From Silene conica (lineage: Eukaryota; Streptophyta; Magnoliopsida; Caryophyllales; Caryophyllaceae), in NCBI GenBank assembly GCA_029255685.2, contig CM055313.2:48006079-48070078 (forward strand): a stretch of 64,000 nucleotides of DNA. The letters run 5' to 3'. The notes under the pieces are model-generated. The model ran no database searches, was not told where the DNA came from, and saw only the letters and a list, made by a program, of their open reading frames with translations. Position 1 is the first letter of the stretch. Every line of letters begins with the position of its first letter. Position numbers and translations under genes: made by a program. Below are positions 1 through 12,034 of this stretch, in pieces.

Positions 1-775
1 GGAAAGTATTCTCTCTAACTATGACTTTATTATAATTCTATGATAGAAAACTAGATTAAGAACTTGATTGATAAAAACTAAGTAGAAAACTTGATTCCCC
101 TGAATTAGGGACTGAATTTGCTTAAATAGGCAGAATTAAAGAGTTTCCTAATGACCTAAACACTTGTATGGGCTTTTCGGAAACTTCTCGGTCGGCGCTG
201 TGGTCGGTCGACCAGTATTTTCGGTCGGTCGACCGCTTTACGGATTTTATGCAAATTTTGGGCTTCAGGCAAATTCTGGGCTTTTCCAATTGGCACCTGG
301 TCGGTCGACCTACTTTGTTGGTCGGTCGACCTGACTGACGGGACTGCAGCGCGCATCGATCTTAAAACAGCTGCCATTGCTTCGTTACTTATCGAAATCA
401 AGCGATTCTCGCGGCGTTGGAAAGCTAAGAGGATAAGCTTTCACCTCCAACTGGAATCACTCCATTATCAGCTCTAGAACTCGAGATATAGCCATTTGAA
501 ACAGGCTGCAATGTCGTGGATCGATTCTTTGCTTGTAAAAACTATCTTTAGGCCTTGAAATATGCGCTAGGCTTCGTTCCTTCTTATCCTTAGTCATAAA
601 AAGTCCCGAGGGCATAAATTTGGTATAAAATCGTCCCTTTTCCGCATAAATCTGCAAAAGAGCATAAAAATACGAAAGTAGACAAATGTTGGGAAATAAA
701 GGCTAAAACATAGTAAATGAGCGCTAAAATGCGTGTAAAAATAGATGTAAAACATCATAAAATAGACACGCATCA
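1..775 (-). mobile_element. Element G: Athila-like LTR, edge only
   Basis: This is the start of a minus-strand LTR that continues left of the window. Read on the minus strand it opens with TGATGCGTGTCTATTTTATG, close to the start of the element F LTR at 29914 (TGATACGTGCCTATTTTATG), so it belongs to the same broad Athila-type group. It carries two paired GGTCGGTCGACC motifs at 202-234 and 299-331, as the F LTR does. It ends abruptly against copia LTR sequence at 776, so it appears to have inserted into the LTR of element A. Its other end and target duplication are outside the window, so I cannot tell a solo LTR from a whole element. Confidence 0.6.
202..331. repeat. Two paired GGTCGGTCGACC motifs in LTR G
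   Basis: Pairs lie at 202-213 with 223-234 and at 299-310 with 320-331. In both, the 12-bp units are exact and separated by 9 bp of unrelated sequence, giving a 21-bp start-to-start distance. The same arrangement recurs at 29549, 39645, 45968 and 53317 onward. Confidence 0.85.
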
Positions 776-777
776 TG

Positions 778-924
778 TATGACAATAACGTCAAACTTAT
801 CTAGCAAGCCAACCGTTATTGATAAACGTGGATCAACTGATAATAATACAGAAGTATGCCCTTGTGATCCTTTAAGAGATTTGGTAAGTCATTGTACTAA
901 CTGTCAAGGACACCATTCCCAACA
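778..924 (-). mobile_element. Partial 3' LTR of element A
   Basis: On the minus strand the LTR starts at 924 with TGTTGGGAATGGTGTCCTTG and matches the start of the E LTR (41935) and of solo LTR J. Only about the first 147 bp are present before LTR G begins. The GA-rich stretch just outside it, read on minus as GGACAAGTAGGAGAT, is the expected polypurine tract. Confidence 0.8.
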
Positions 925-1789
925 ATCTCCTACTTGTCCGTACAAGGGTATGTGCAATGACGTTATCACACTACATGTGGAGGACACAAGGCTCCAACAA
1001 ACTCCCACTTGTCCGTACAAGTGTAGGTGTGATAACTGATTCTCATATCCTTTTAAAATTTCTCCCACTCAATGTAAGACAATTTGCAAATCCGTATTCG
1101 CAAAGGTCGTATCTCACAAGCGATCTGTATCAAGAGTGGTTTCCCCGACTAGAGAGTAACTTAACTGATAAAACGAATCTGTATTCGAGCATGGCCATGC
1201 ATTTCAGTTACTACTCCTCGAGTGGCCCTGAGAAATGATAAAATCCTGATAAGGGTTTGGATATTTCCCTCAACTCGAATCCCGCCGATGTAAGCGCAAC
1301 ATGAAATAACCCAGAAAAAATCCTCTTGGCCCATGTTACGGAAGACCGTAGGAAAGAAACCAAAGTTACCCAAAATCTGCCTTAATCTCAAGAGACAGTT
1401 GAAAGTCAAAAGACTCGACTCTAAGGAACACCATGGAGGTCCTATCCATGACCTGGCACCCAATGTTGTAAAACATTTAGGAATCTATAACGTTGTCACG
1501 GGGTGTCCTACGAGATATCCGTATAACTCGCCTTTGTGATTGTCAGTCAACTGTTTGACTTATGGCTCGTTTGAACCCACCATCAACCAACGTCACAAAA
1601 TGATTACCTGTGTTATCAACTCAAGTGGGTAATCAAGGACTAAAATGATGTAATGTTAATCAGTTCACTTTGTGGTGTTCAAAATTGGCGTACAATTCCA
1701 CATGAAAAACAAAACATTATATATCATAACAATAAGGTTGAATAGAGTACACGAGAAAATGAATTATTACATGAATTCATAAAAGATTA
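925..1789 (-). mobile_element. 3' untranslated region of element A
   Basis: Non-coding sequence between the RNase H end and the LTR, matching the region after the coding part of element E (51592-52103). A second polypurine-like copy lies at about 1000-1035 (CTCCCACTTGTCCGTACAAG on plus), so the tract beside the LTR is present twice. Short open frames here are not genes. Confidence 0.7.
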
Positions 1790-3339
1790 CTACAACTTAG
1801 GAACACATCTGATTTCCATGGAATTAATGTGCGCTTCATGCTTATCACGTGGTGATGCTTTTGTGAGAGGATCAGCTATGTTGTCATCCGTAGCGATCTT
1901 ATCAATAAATATCTCCTTTTGCTCCACGTAATCTCTGATTAGATGAGCTTTCCGTTGTACATGTCTAGCCTTGTTACTAGACTTATGCTCCTTAGCTTGG
2001 AATATGGCACCTTTATTGTCACAATAAACGGTGATTGGGTCATTCGAACTAGGCACTACCGGGAGTAAAAACGAATCCAGACTGAGATTTCGAGTAACAC
2101 TCTGTTTAGAACTTTTCCAGCTGACAGCAGCGCCATTAAGAGTAAAAACGAATCCAGACTGAGATTTCGAGTCATCTCGATCCGTTTGGAAGCTAGCATC
2201 TGCGTAACCCGTGGCGCAGAGCGTCGAGTCGCCTCCGTAAGTCAATCCCCAATCTTTAGTCCTCCGTAGGTAGTTAAGAATGTTTTTCACGGCCATCCAG
2301 TGTGGTTCTCCTGGATGAGCTTGGAATCGACTGGTCATACTCAATGCATATGCAACGTCTGGACGTGTGCATATCATGGCATACATGATCAATCCTATTG
2401 CTGAAGCATAAGGAATCCGACTCATGCGCTCTTTCTCTTCCAATGTCTTAGCTTCTTGAGACTTGCTCAAGTGAAGCCCAGTAGTCATAGGAAGTAACCC
2501 TTTCTTGGAGGTCGTCATGCTGAATATCACTAGAATCTTATCTATATAAGACTCCTGACTGAGAGACAACATCCGTCGTGATCTATCCCTGTAGATACGG
2601 ATGCCCAAAATTCTTTGTGCCTCTCCCAGATCTTTCATCTGGAAATGGTTTTTCAACCATGCTTTAACCGAAGAAAGGAGAGGTCTGTCATTCCCAATCA
2701 ATAGTATGTCATCGACATACAGTACTAGGAAGAAAATCTTTCTCCCACTCGACTTGATATAGAGACATGGTTCCTCGACTGATCGAATGAACCCATTCTC
2801 TTTTATCACTTGGTCGAAGCGATGATTCCAACTCCGTGATGCATGCTTAAGTCCATAAATGGAACGCTTAAGTTTGCAAACCTTCTTAGGATATTACGGA
2901 TCAATAAAACCTTCGGGTTATACAATGTACAACTCTTCCTCCAAATAACCGTTAAAGAAGGCGGTTTTAACGTCCATTTACCAGATTTCATAATTGTGAA
3001 ATGCGGCGATCGCTAAGATAATCCGAATGGAACGTAGCATGACTACGGGTGCAAAGATCTCATCGTAGTGCAAGCCTGACACTTGAGTGAAACCTTTAGC
3101 AACTAGTCTTGCCTTGTGGATATCTTGTTGTCCTTCCACGGCATGCTTTATCTTGTAAAGCCATTTGCATTGAAGGGGACGTACCTTTGCAGGTAGGTCC
3201 ACAAGATCCCACACGTTGTTCTCATACAAGGAGTCCATCTCGGATTGCATGGCTTCTAGCCATAGCTTTGAGTCAGAACTGGTCATGGCACCTTTATAGG
3301 CTGTGGGTTCATTACCCTTTAGGAGCAAGACGTCATCTA
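1790..3339 (-). pseudogene. Copia reverse transcriptase and RNase H region of element A
   Basis: The minus strand encodes the C-terminal half of a copia polyprotein. Visible parts are the start of reverse transcriptase (KWLYKIKHAVEGQQDIHKAR, about 3130-3190), the catalytic YVDDILLIGND box (about 2690-2725), the copia-typical IPYASAIGLIMYAMICTRPD stretch (about 2360-2440), RNase H with YADASFQTD (about 2190) and the end motif DNIADPLTKASPRDKH (about 1840-1890). In an active copia element this part copies RNA into DNA inside the particle and removes the RNA strand. It is broken, with several breaks, and is separated from its gag and integrase part by element B. Confidence 0.85.
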
Positions 3340-4409
3340 TGTAAAACCCCTCGCGAAAGCGGAAATAGTAAACATACAAAGCACTAAGAATGCAGCGGAA
3401 TTAAAACTTTTTAACATAACTATTCATGCGAGGTGTCCTACTACAAAACTGAAACATAAATAAGTACATAAGTGCAATATAAAAGCAGCCCGGGATGGCA
3501 CATCTCTACAGGCACTCAAGAACTGAAATGTAAATCCAAAGTCTAGCTAACGTAAAAGTGTAAGTCAATCGATGAAGGATCATCGCTCGCTAGCTCCATG
3601 CAACCCCTCTACCAACCTGTCATGTACCTACATACATGTAAACATGTACGCCACAATCAGTGGGGAGTGACTAGAGTTCTCCTAGCCACCTTTTGTAACG
3701 ACACGTAACACAGAAATACAAGCAGAATACTCCAACATATATAAACATGTGAAATATATAATCTCAATAACTGAATCTCATATCATCATGCAATTACTAA
3801 TGCAAGGCTCTCAACCAACTTCGGAAACCATTTGGAAGGAGAGCCGGTTTCCCTGCCGGTTGCCTGGCCGGGGGGTCTTTCAGTCTAAACTATTTACGAA
3901 ACTGACTAAAGAGTCATCCAATGCCTTGGATGAACAATACCAATGTCAAAGTACCATACTCACATCATTATCAACATCTATATCTGACACTGTACCAACT
4001 CTAGGGAAGCAGATATGACACAGCAAGTATAAAGGTTCAGCGGTCAACTTAAGACATAACCTAGATACTAAATTATTTTCACTGACAAGGACTCAGAGGC
4101 CAACTCAAGGCATAGACCTTGATATCAATTAACACAAGTAATGGGTCCAGAGGTGAACTTAACACATATCCCACTACTAAAACAATGTCGGGTCCAGAGG
4201 TGAACTTAACAAATATGCCAACATACAATCCAAATAAAGGGTCCAGAGGTGAACTTAACACATATCCCTATGCAAAACTCAGTAATGGGCCCAGAGGTGA
4301 ACTTAACACATATCCCACTACAAACAAATGTTTGATCCAGAGGTGAACTTAACACATATCCCAACATACATCCACAAGCAATGGGTCCAGAGGTGAACTT
4401 AACACATAT
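3340..4409 (-). mobile_element. Left LTR of B, first segment
   Basis: First 1070 bp of the left LTR, up to the insertion of C at CATAT (4405-4409). It aligns with 22323-23366 in the right LTR. It contains part of the hairpin array (about 4080-4400), with repeated cores of the type GGTCCAGAGGTGAACTTAAC. Confidence 0.9.
4079..4409. repeat. Hairpin array in left LTR of B, part 1
   Basis: Seven or so units, each with a core related to CAGAGGTGAACTTAACACAT flanked by short inverted arms such as CAAGG/CCTTG. The array is interrupted by C and resumes at 13404. The short open frames translating to repeated VNLT or LSSPLDP words are by-products of this array. Confidence 0.8.
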
Positions 4410-5159
4410 TGTAAAACCCCTCGCGAAAGCGGAAATAAAAACATACAAAGTACCAAAAATGCAGCGGAATTTAAAACTTTTTAAACAACTAAACAACATG
4501 CTAGAAGTCTTAAACTGAAACAGAAACTGAAACTGGATAAAACCAAAATAGATAAGTAACAGTTCTAAGTATCGGAAACAAACAAATATATACATCAGCC
4601 AGGGATGGAACATCCCTACCGGCACAAAAACGAAAGTGACAAAAGTCTAAGAGTCTAGCTATGCGATATAAGGTAAGTCATATGATGACAGCAGGACCAT
4701 CACTCGCTAGCCCTCTCGTGAACCCATCTCCAACCTGCATGTACCTACATACATGAAAACATGTACGCCACAATCAGTGGGGAGTGACTAGAGTTCTCCT
4801 AGCCACCTTTTGTGACAACACGTAACACATAAAACAATACAGAATACTCCAACATATAACCACATGTGAAGTATAAACATCTCATCAACTGTCTCAACTA
4901 TCATGCGATACTACTGCATAGCTCTCAACCCAACTTCATAAACCGTTAGGAAGGAGAGCCGGTTTCCCTACTGGTTACCCAGTCGGGGGGTCTTTCAGTC
5001 CAACTATTTACGAAACCGATCAAAGAGTCACCCAATGCCTTGGATGAACAATACTAAAGTCAACATAAGACTCAACAACTACAACATCTTAACCTCCATA
5101 AACACAACTGTCTCTGATACGATACCATCACTAGGCAAGCAGACAAATTCAGCAAGTAT

Positions 5160-5735
5160 AAGGTTCAGCGGTCAACTTAAGACATAACCTACATACCAAA
5201 ACATTCAGCAAGTAAGAAGGTTCAACGGTCAACTTAAGACATAACCTAATTACCAAGACATTCAGCAAGCAAGGACTCAGAGGCCAGCTTAAGGCATGGA
5301 CCTGCCAATCAGCAAGACACTAGACTCAGCGGCCAACTTAAGGCATAGACTAGCATCCAAAAGTAAAGGACTCAGAGGCCAGCTTAAGGCATGTCCCTTC
5401 ACCACATCACAAGGTACTAAACTCAGAGGCCAGCTTAAGGCATGTTCTAGCACCAAACATCTGCACTCCGGGTGAGGCGTTACGACCTAAATGCCCCGTT
5501 GTGCAGCTCCTCTAATCGTCAGACTCAGAGGCCAACTTAAGGCATGTTCCGACGCGGTCATAATCATACATGTCTGGGCTCAGAGGCCAGCTTAAGGCAT
5601 ATCCCAGACACGACAAACATACACATATAGGGCTCAGAGGCCAGCTTAAGGCATATCCCCATATATGGCAAACAACTCACGTATTAAGCTCAGAGGCCAG
5701 CATAAGGCATACCTTAATACGCATCAATACAATTT
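5160..5735. repeat. Hairpin array with constant loop, left LTR of C
   Basis: About ten units with core CAGAGGCCAGCTTAAGGCAT. Flanking arms differ between units but pair with each other: TGTCTGGG/CCCAGACA (about 5572-5612), CATATAGGG/CCCATATATG with one bulge (about 5632-5672) and CGTATTAAG/CTTAATACG (about 5690-5732). Other units pair less well (AAGGTT/AACCT, CTAG/CTAG). The array is repeated at 11180-11755 in the other LTR. Confidence 0.85.
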
Positions 5736-6014
5736 CATCCAAGTCTATGAACTAAGCTATAGTTCTACTTTCTTAACCTCTAATCAACACTTAATTGATC
5801 CCGGGAACTAAGTTGAGGGAGAGCCGGTTTCCCTTTCGGTTACCCGACCGGGGGGTCTCTATCCTCACTCCATTTCCGAACCCAATATAGTGTCGCCCAT
5901 CCTCCGGGGACCTCAAACATATATCAAAGGTACTAGGGACGAGTTTCAATCAAAACCGAATAACCGTTTAAAAGTTATGAACGAATTACGATTTGAAAAT
6001 ATGCTACAGGTGTT

Positions 6015-6416
6015 CCCAGCCGGTCGACAGGCTGCCGGTCCACCGGCTGGCAACACAGCCTAGCTTCCCCTTTCTTTCTTAACTACGAAACAACACAAGG
6101 GACTCCCAGCCGGTCGGCAGGCAGCCGGTCGGCCGGCTGGGAGCTCAGCCTCTCTAAAATTTTGAATTACGCAACAACTATGACGCACTCCCAGCCGGCT
6201 GGCAGGCGGCCGGTCTGCCGGCTGGGACTACTCCTTTGCTCTCCAAACACAAGCACATACACTACAACGCACTCCCAGCCGGCTTGGCAGGCGGCCGGTC
6301 TGCCGGCTGGGAGACCTAATCCTACAAGTCTCATTGATACGCAAAAATAACAAAAACCTGAGAAAACGCTCTCAGCCGGTCGACCGGCGGCCGGTCGGTC
6401 GACCGGCTCAGAGAGC
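6015..6416. repeat. CCCAGCCGG hairpin array, left LTR of C
   Basis: Five GC-rich inverted repeats at about 6015-6051, 6103-6143, 6189-6227, 6271-6313 and 6368-6416, spaced about 85-95 bp. Each begins near CCCAGCCGG and ends near CCGGCTGGG, with a doubled CCGGTC-type word in between. They stand out as GC-rich islands in AT-rich LTR sequence. Confidence 0.85.
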
Positions 6417-7383
6417 CTGTAACGCAAAATTCGCGATTTCTATTCGTTGCAAAACTTAACACTTCGACACCAATTCCTAAGAATTACTACAAGCAAGTTT
6501 ACCCAACATTATAAATCATCAAATACTACTTCCTAGCAGCACATAACTCCCATAACAATCCTCAAAACGGTTATAACAAGTATCCGTCGCAAGCATGAGA
6601 TTCTTCATAAAAATAACATATGAATGCAAGAACACCAACAAGCATGATTTCATCATAATAAAGCATTCCTAAGCATGTTACTAAGTCCTTTGATCATTAA
6701 ACATTAATAAAAACAGAAACCATCACAAGATTTACAACAAAAGTGCTAATATTCACAAATAGGCCGAGTTTCTCATTATCGTCACCTCTCAAGCGATTCC
6801 GGCTAAAGATTCTCTTCTACCCAGTTGCTAACACCCTCTGGATCATCTAAGCCCTTACCTATAAACATAAAAACCGAGTTTTAGGACAGAAAACCGATTC
6901 TCACAAAATGGACAGATTTTTCGGAGTGAAGGAAATGTAAAACTAAAGTGATAGATAGCTTGGAAATTTGATGAGGATTCCGAAAATGTTATTGTTACCT
7001 TGATTCGATCGATGGATGATAAAGAAAGGATCGAAAAGGAGATGAATAAAATGGAGGTTTGAGGAAGATGAAGTTACTGTGAAATGAATTCTTGGGCAAA
7101 AAGAAATGCCGACCAATGTCTTTAAAAAGTGTACAAGAGTTGTCCTTTCCATCACATTTAAAACGGGTTCGGATATTAGAACGGGTTTAAGTTGTGAAAT
7201 GAATTTACCAAGTTTGCATTCGTCTTAAGGACTTAGGGTTCTTAAGACGGATCTTACTTATTATTAAAATATCTCACGATACATTAATAAAATATTTTCC
7301 GTTAAGTTATTAAAATATTATTTTATTACTTAAAATAATTAAAACGCTTAGAATATGTTTTACGAAAAATACGGGATGTTACA

Positions 7384-9295
7384 ATCACCCAATCTTCAAA
7401 AAGTTTCGTCCTCGAAAATCGAAAGTAGAAGTAAGTACGAAACAACTAAAACTTTCAAAATGAACCAGCGGGTCATGACAACTCAAAACTTTATCTTCCA
7501 AGAGGTTTTTAAGGAGCAAAAGATTTCAAGGCACAAGTCTTGTCAATGGACATTGGGATTCTCGTTACGTATTCAAGAGTCCATCATTCCAAATCTGAGA
7601 CAAGTCCCAAAATTAAATCAGCCAAAATTCGAAATTTAGGTCGATTCGGTGTTGACGGGCACAGTACGGGTTATCAGACGTCTCCAATAACACGTTCTAG
7701 TGGCTATCAACACTGAAGTCTGCCAAATTGTAAAATATCCTGTTCTTCAAAATCAAGTTTTCTTCCAAATTAACCTTTATTTCTCAAATTTTCGAAGAGT
7801 ACAATGGTAACCATGACTAAGAGTTGCTTCTAACGGAAGAGAAAGCAGTTTCAAAATTTTTTTTTTTTTTTATTATTTTTTTTTATTTTTAATTTTTTTT
7901 TTTTAAAAACCATTAAGCTTTTTTCCGAAAACAATGGATTTAAAGTCAACAATTGGGAGACAAGTTCCAAAACAGACGTTCGAGAGCGCGGAAACGGTCG
8001 CAGAGCTTATTTTTGATAAGAAGGATTAGGGGTTCCAAGCCTCGCGGCTGTAAGGACACAAAAAGAAGGGTTGAAGGAACGGAACGATTAAGTCGGAGGT
8101 TAAAGAAGACGGTAACCTTTGCCAAACCTGGGTGCACTAACCGCTCAATTCACAATCAAAACATCCCTCCAACGATCCCTAGTATATCCCAAAAGGCGAT
8201 TCCAGTAACTTCAATGCTCACAATGGGTTCACGGTTCCTATTACCCCTATCTTATCCACAAAACAGGGCATTCCTCAACAAGAAGGTTTCCAAAACTCTG
8301 AATTGAAACTCTATTACCACAACAATGAATCATCAACTCAAGATATAGTATTCACTATTCTCTAACTTTAAATTCTGACCGTTTGATCCTAGCACCCTAT
8401 TTCGCAAGGTTCAATATCTTAAATTCCCAAATTATAATCACAATGAACATTCAAAACAAGATCTCACTAAGGTAACAACTTCCAAGTCAGGCACGTCTAT
8501 GACGGGTCTTCATGACTAGTTCCTCAAAACGATTCGAATCTCAAGGTTCCTCGAAGTCTAAAGCAACATTATCCTTTAAATGATTTATTCCTCAAGTGTT
8601 GAGATAGCTCGTCTCAGATAGTTCCCAAATGACGATTCAACCAAACTCTCAGACTACTCAACTCACGTAATACATCTACTAGACTGGTATCATAGTCCAC
8701 AATAATTACTCAAATCAACGCGTTTCTGGAGTTACCTCTCTCAACAAATCATTCACTCTCAAACCGCCGATGTACCCTAAATTTCCTTTAAGTCCTTTAG
8801 TAGGTGAGTGCTAAGATCCATTAAGTAACTAAAGGTCAACCGCTCAGTTACTTCCACAAGTTCTCGTATATGTTCCAACGTTCTCACACCGTTACTAACA
8901 ACTCTCGTTCCTCAACTTCGAATCACATTAGCTTGGCTCATTTAATTATCAGACAACGTCAGTACCTTAAGAATATTCCTCGAAATCAATCTTTACTCTA
9001 AGTTCCTCGATATCCTCAAATGGATATTCCAAACTCACAATTATCCATGACTCAGCAAGATTCTCACACCTAAGTCCCATCTAAAGCCACGTAAGACGCT
9101 CTACCTAGCACAATTATCTCATCATTCACTTACTCTTCAAATTAGTAACATAACAACACTAGGGTTACCCAAACATACTCAATAATTAAGCTCTTTAGGT
9201 TTCTCCCCAAGTAACAACACTCTCCAAATCGCGGTTTACAGCTAATTGCAAGAGGTTTCCAAGTTCATCTATGTTAGGTTACCGCACAAGGTGTT
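7384..9295 (-). mobile_element. Non-coding interior of C
   Basis: No gene is visible on either strand. The first bases next to the LTR (minus CGAGGACGAAACTTTTTGAA) are the polypurine neighbourhood. A long T-rich tract lies at 7857-7905. Parts near 7640-7720 match the interior of B near 16650-16730, confirming that B and C are relatives. Pol would be expected here in an autonomous element and is absent. Confidence 0.75.
7857..7905. repeat. Poly-T tract
   Basis: A T-rich low-complexity run broken by a few A bases, inside the non-coding interior of C. Confidence 0.9.
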
Positions 9296-10749
9296 TCAGG
9301 GAAGCAAGTTATCAGGTTGAGTCAAGAGGAAATGAAGACAGATTCCAAGGAAGGTTAACAGGAATCTAAGGGAGGAGGTCAAGATCTTAACGGCTACGAG
9401 TGCATCGACTATAAATAAGATGGTAAGTATGAACATACCAGTAGGTAGGTCCGGGTGAACTCCAGTCTCAGTCCGAAGTTGAACAGCTCTAGCTCCACTG
9501 GTCTCAGCCTCTGGGTCCGTAGTAACAGCTCTGTCAACGGCGGTTTTCCTCTCGGGGCACTCGAAGAAGCGATGCCCGGGCTTCTTGCAGGAATGGCAAA
9601 GATAAGAGTTACCGTGACAGTCAGCTCCGGGATGAAGGGTTTTGCGACACTTGAAACACTCTAGGGGAGCTTCTGTCGAGGGTTCCATGTCTCGATTCTG
9701 AGAAGTCTCCGGGTCAATAGTGATAGCTCGGTTGACGGCGCTATTCCCTACGCGGCACTCGAAAGAGCGATGTCCAAATCCCTCGCAGGTAAAGCATTGA
9801 TGCGGGTTGCCATGGCAGTCAAGTCCAAGATGGAGATCCTTGTGGCACTTGAAGCACTTAAGGGGAACGTCCGATGGGAGGTTCAAGCTCCGGATTTGGG
9901 AAGTCTTAACTCTCTGGGACTTCTTGTTCTTCTGGGACACTTCCTCTTTCCAAGAGGAGAGGAGGCAAGAGGGCTAAGAGGTATCTCGCTTCGGCATCTA
10001 TGCAAAGGCGGTGGAGGAGGAAAGGAGGCTCTAGATCCTTCACAATAGATCTGGTAAGGGTCCTCCGCATGCAAGACACCGTAGTAACTCTGGAAGTAAG
10101 AAGTCGGGTCACCACTGGCTACACTCCTAGTCTCAGCATTAAGCTTGCTCCGAAACAGATAGGCTTTGTCTTCTTCTCTCTCAACTAGCCGTGGAACAAA
10201 GTGGATCAGCTCCTCAAATCGATTGGTGAAGGCTTGAACAGAAAGGGTCCCTTGGCGAAGGTTCATGAACTCGGTCATCTTATCCTGGCGGATGTCCCTG
10301 TGGTAAAACCTCATGCCAAGAAGAGTCTTGAAACGACTCCAGGGGAAAGTAGGGTCACGAGTAGCAGGGGTACTGATCGTCATCCACCAACTCCTGGCCT
10401 CGCGAACTAAGAACTGGGATGCTACTCGGGTCTGATCCTCAGGCCGAACATCATAAATCATGAAATTCCTTTCCATGTCGAAGAACCAAGCAGTGAGGGT
10501 CGCAGCACTGGTCTCTCCGTCGAATGTCTTAGCTGCATTCCTCCACATCTGGGTGACAATCCAAGCCAATCCTCCAGGTTGGTTACTTCCCAAGGTTTGC
10601 AATGAGGAAGAAGGCGTAGATGACCTAGCTTCGCAATCCCGAAGAGTCTGAATGAGGGCTCGCATCTCAGGACTCTCTTCATAGGTTGTTTCTGTCATTC
10701 TTAAATCATAAGAGAGTAAACCGTTAGACGTATTCTTAACAAGGCACAA
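9296..10749 (-). pseudogene. gag region of element C (Retrotrans_gag type with four zinc knuckles)
   Basis: The minus strand encodes a Ty3/gypsy Gag. The capsid part (about 9970-10710) shows hallmarks of the Retrotrans_gag family: AAKTFDGETSAATLTAWFFD near 10490-10550, DQTRVASQFLVREARSWW near 10390-10450, and MTEFMNLRQGTLSVQAFTNR near 10225-10290. Downstream (about 9557-9856) lie four CCHC zinc knuckles in two similar modules, CFKC-CFTC and CFKC-CHSC, one module length (198 bp) apart. Gag packages RNA and builds the particle, and the knuckles bind nucleic acid. Plant gypsy Gags usually have fewer knuckles. The region is spread over two overlapping frames and may have about one break. No pol follows. 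Confidence 0.8.
9557..9856 (-). repeat. Tandem duplication of the zinc-knuckle module
   Basis: Module 1 (9755-9856) and module 2 (9557-9658) each hold two C-x2-C-x4-H-x4-C knuckles. Corresponding cysteines are 66 residues apart, and the following linker is also alike (AVNRAITIDPE against AVDRAVTTDPE). This is a 198-bp in-frame tandem duplication. Confidence 0.85.
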
Positions 10750-11179
10750 ACAACCTGCATGTACCTACATACATGAAAACATGTACGCCACAATCAGTGG
10801 GGAGTGACTAGAGTTCTCCTAGCCACCTTTTGTGACAACACGTAACACATAAAACAATACAGAATACTCCAACATATAACCACATGTGAAGTATAAACAT
10901 CTCATCAACTGTCTCAACTATCATGCGATACTACTGCATAGCTCTCAACCCTACTTCATAAACCGTTAGGAAGGAGAGCCGGTTTCCCTACTGGTTACCC
11001 AGTCGGGGGGTCTTTCAGTCCAACTATTTATGAAACCGATCAAAGAGTCACCCAATGCCTTGGATGAACAATACTAAAGTCAACATAAGACTCAACAACT
11101 ACAACATCTTAACCTCCATAAACACAACTGTCTCTGATACGATACCATCACTAGGCAAGCAGACAAATTCAGCAAGTAT

Positions 11180-11755
11180 AAGGTTCAGCGGTCAACTTAA
11201 GACATAACCTACATACCAAAACATTCAGCAAGTAAGAAGGTTCAGCGGTCAACTTAAGACATAACCTAATTACCAAGACATTCAGCAAGCAAGGACTCAG
11301 AGGCCAGCTTAAGGCATGGACCTGCCAATCAGCAAGACACTAGACTCAGCGGCCAACTTAAGGCATAGACTAGCATCCAAAATTAAAGGACTCAGAGGCC
11401 AGCTTAAGGCATGTCCCTTCACCACATCACAAGATACTTAACTCAGAGGCCAGCTTAAGGCATGTTCTAGCACCAAACATCTGCACTCCGGGTGAGGCGT
11501 TACGACCTAAATGCCCCGTTGTGCAGCTGCTCTACTCGTCAGACTCAGAGGCCAACTTAAGGCATGTTCCAACGCGGTCACAATCATACATGTCTGGGCT
11601 CAGAGGCCAGCTTAAGGCATATCCCAGACACGACAAACATACACATATAGGGCTCAGAGGCCAGCTTAAGGCATATCCCCATATATGGCAAACAACTCAC
11701 GTATTAAGCTCAGAGGCCAGCATAAGGCATACCTTAATACGCATCAATACAATTT
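11180..11755. repeat. Hairpin array with constant loop, right LTR of C
   Basis: Second copy of the array at 5160-5735, with the same unit order and a few base differences, most of them outside the best-paired arms. Confidence 0.85.
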
Positions 11756-12034
11756 CATCCAAGTCTATGAACTAAGCTATAGTTCTACTTTCTTAACCTC
11801 TAATCAACACTTAATTGATCCCGGGAACTAAGTTGAGGGAGAGCCGGTTTCCCTTTCGGTTACCCGACCGGGGGGTCTCTATCCTCACTCCATTTCCGAA
11901 CCCAATATAGTGTCGCCCATCCTCCGGGGACCTCAAACATACATCAAAGGTACTAGGGACGAGTTTCAATCAAAACCGAATAACCGTTTAAAAGTTATGA
12001 ACGAATTACGATTTGAAAATATGCTACAGGTGTT

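Larger units (their letters stand above)
4410..7383 (-). mobile_element. Left (3') LTR of C
   Basis: 2974 bp, TG to CA. It contains the hairpin array at about 5160-5730 and the CCCAGCCGG hairpin array at 6015-6416. From 10751 the other LTR aligns base for base with 4731-7383, giving equal lengths of 2653 bp. Confidence 0.9.

Noticed and set aside
4119-4346. Short frames with repeated words (GPEVNLT, SRGELNTYP, LSSPLDP), also at 13375-13642 and 23076-23600
   Set aside because: They are translations of the hairpin array in LTRs. Frame and words change with each unit and there is no start or context for a gene.
7953-8306. 117-residue basic frame in the interior of C
   Set aside because: No recognisable domain, overlaps another frame on the opposite strand, and has no counterpart kept open in the interior of B.
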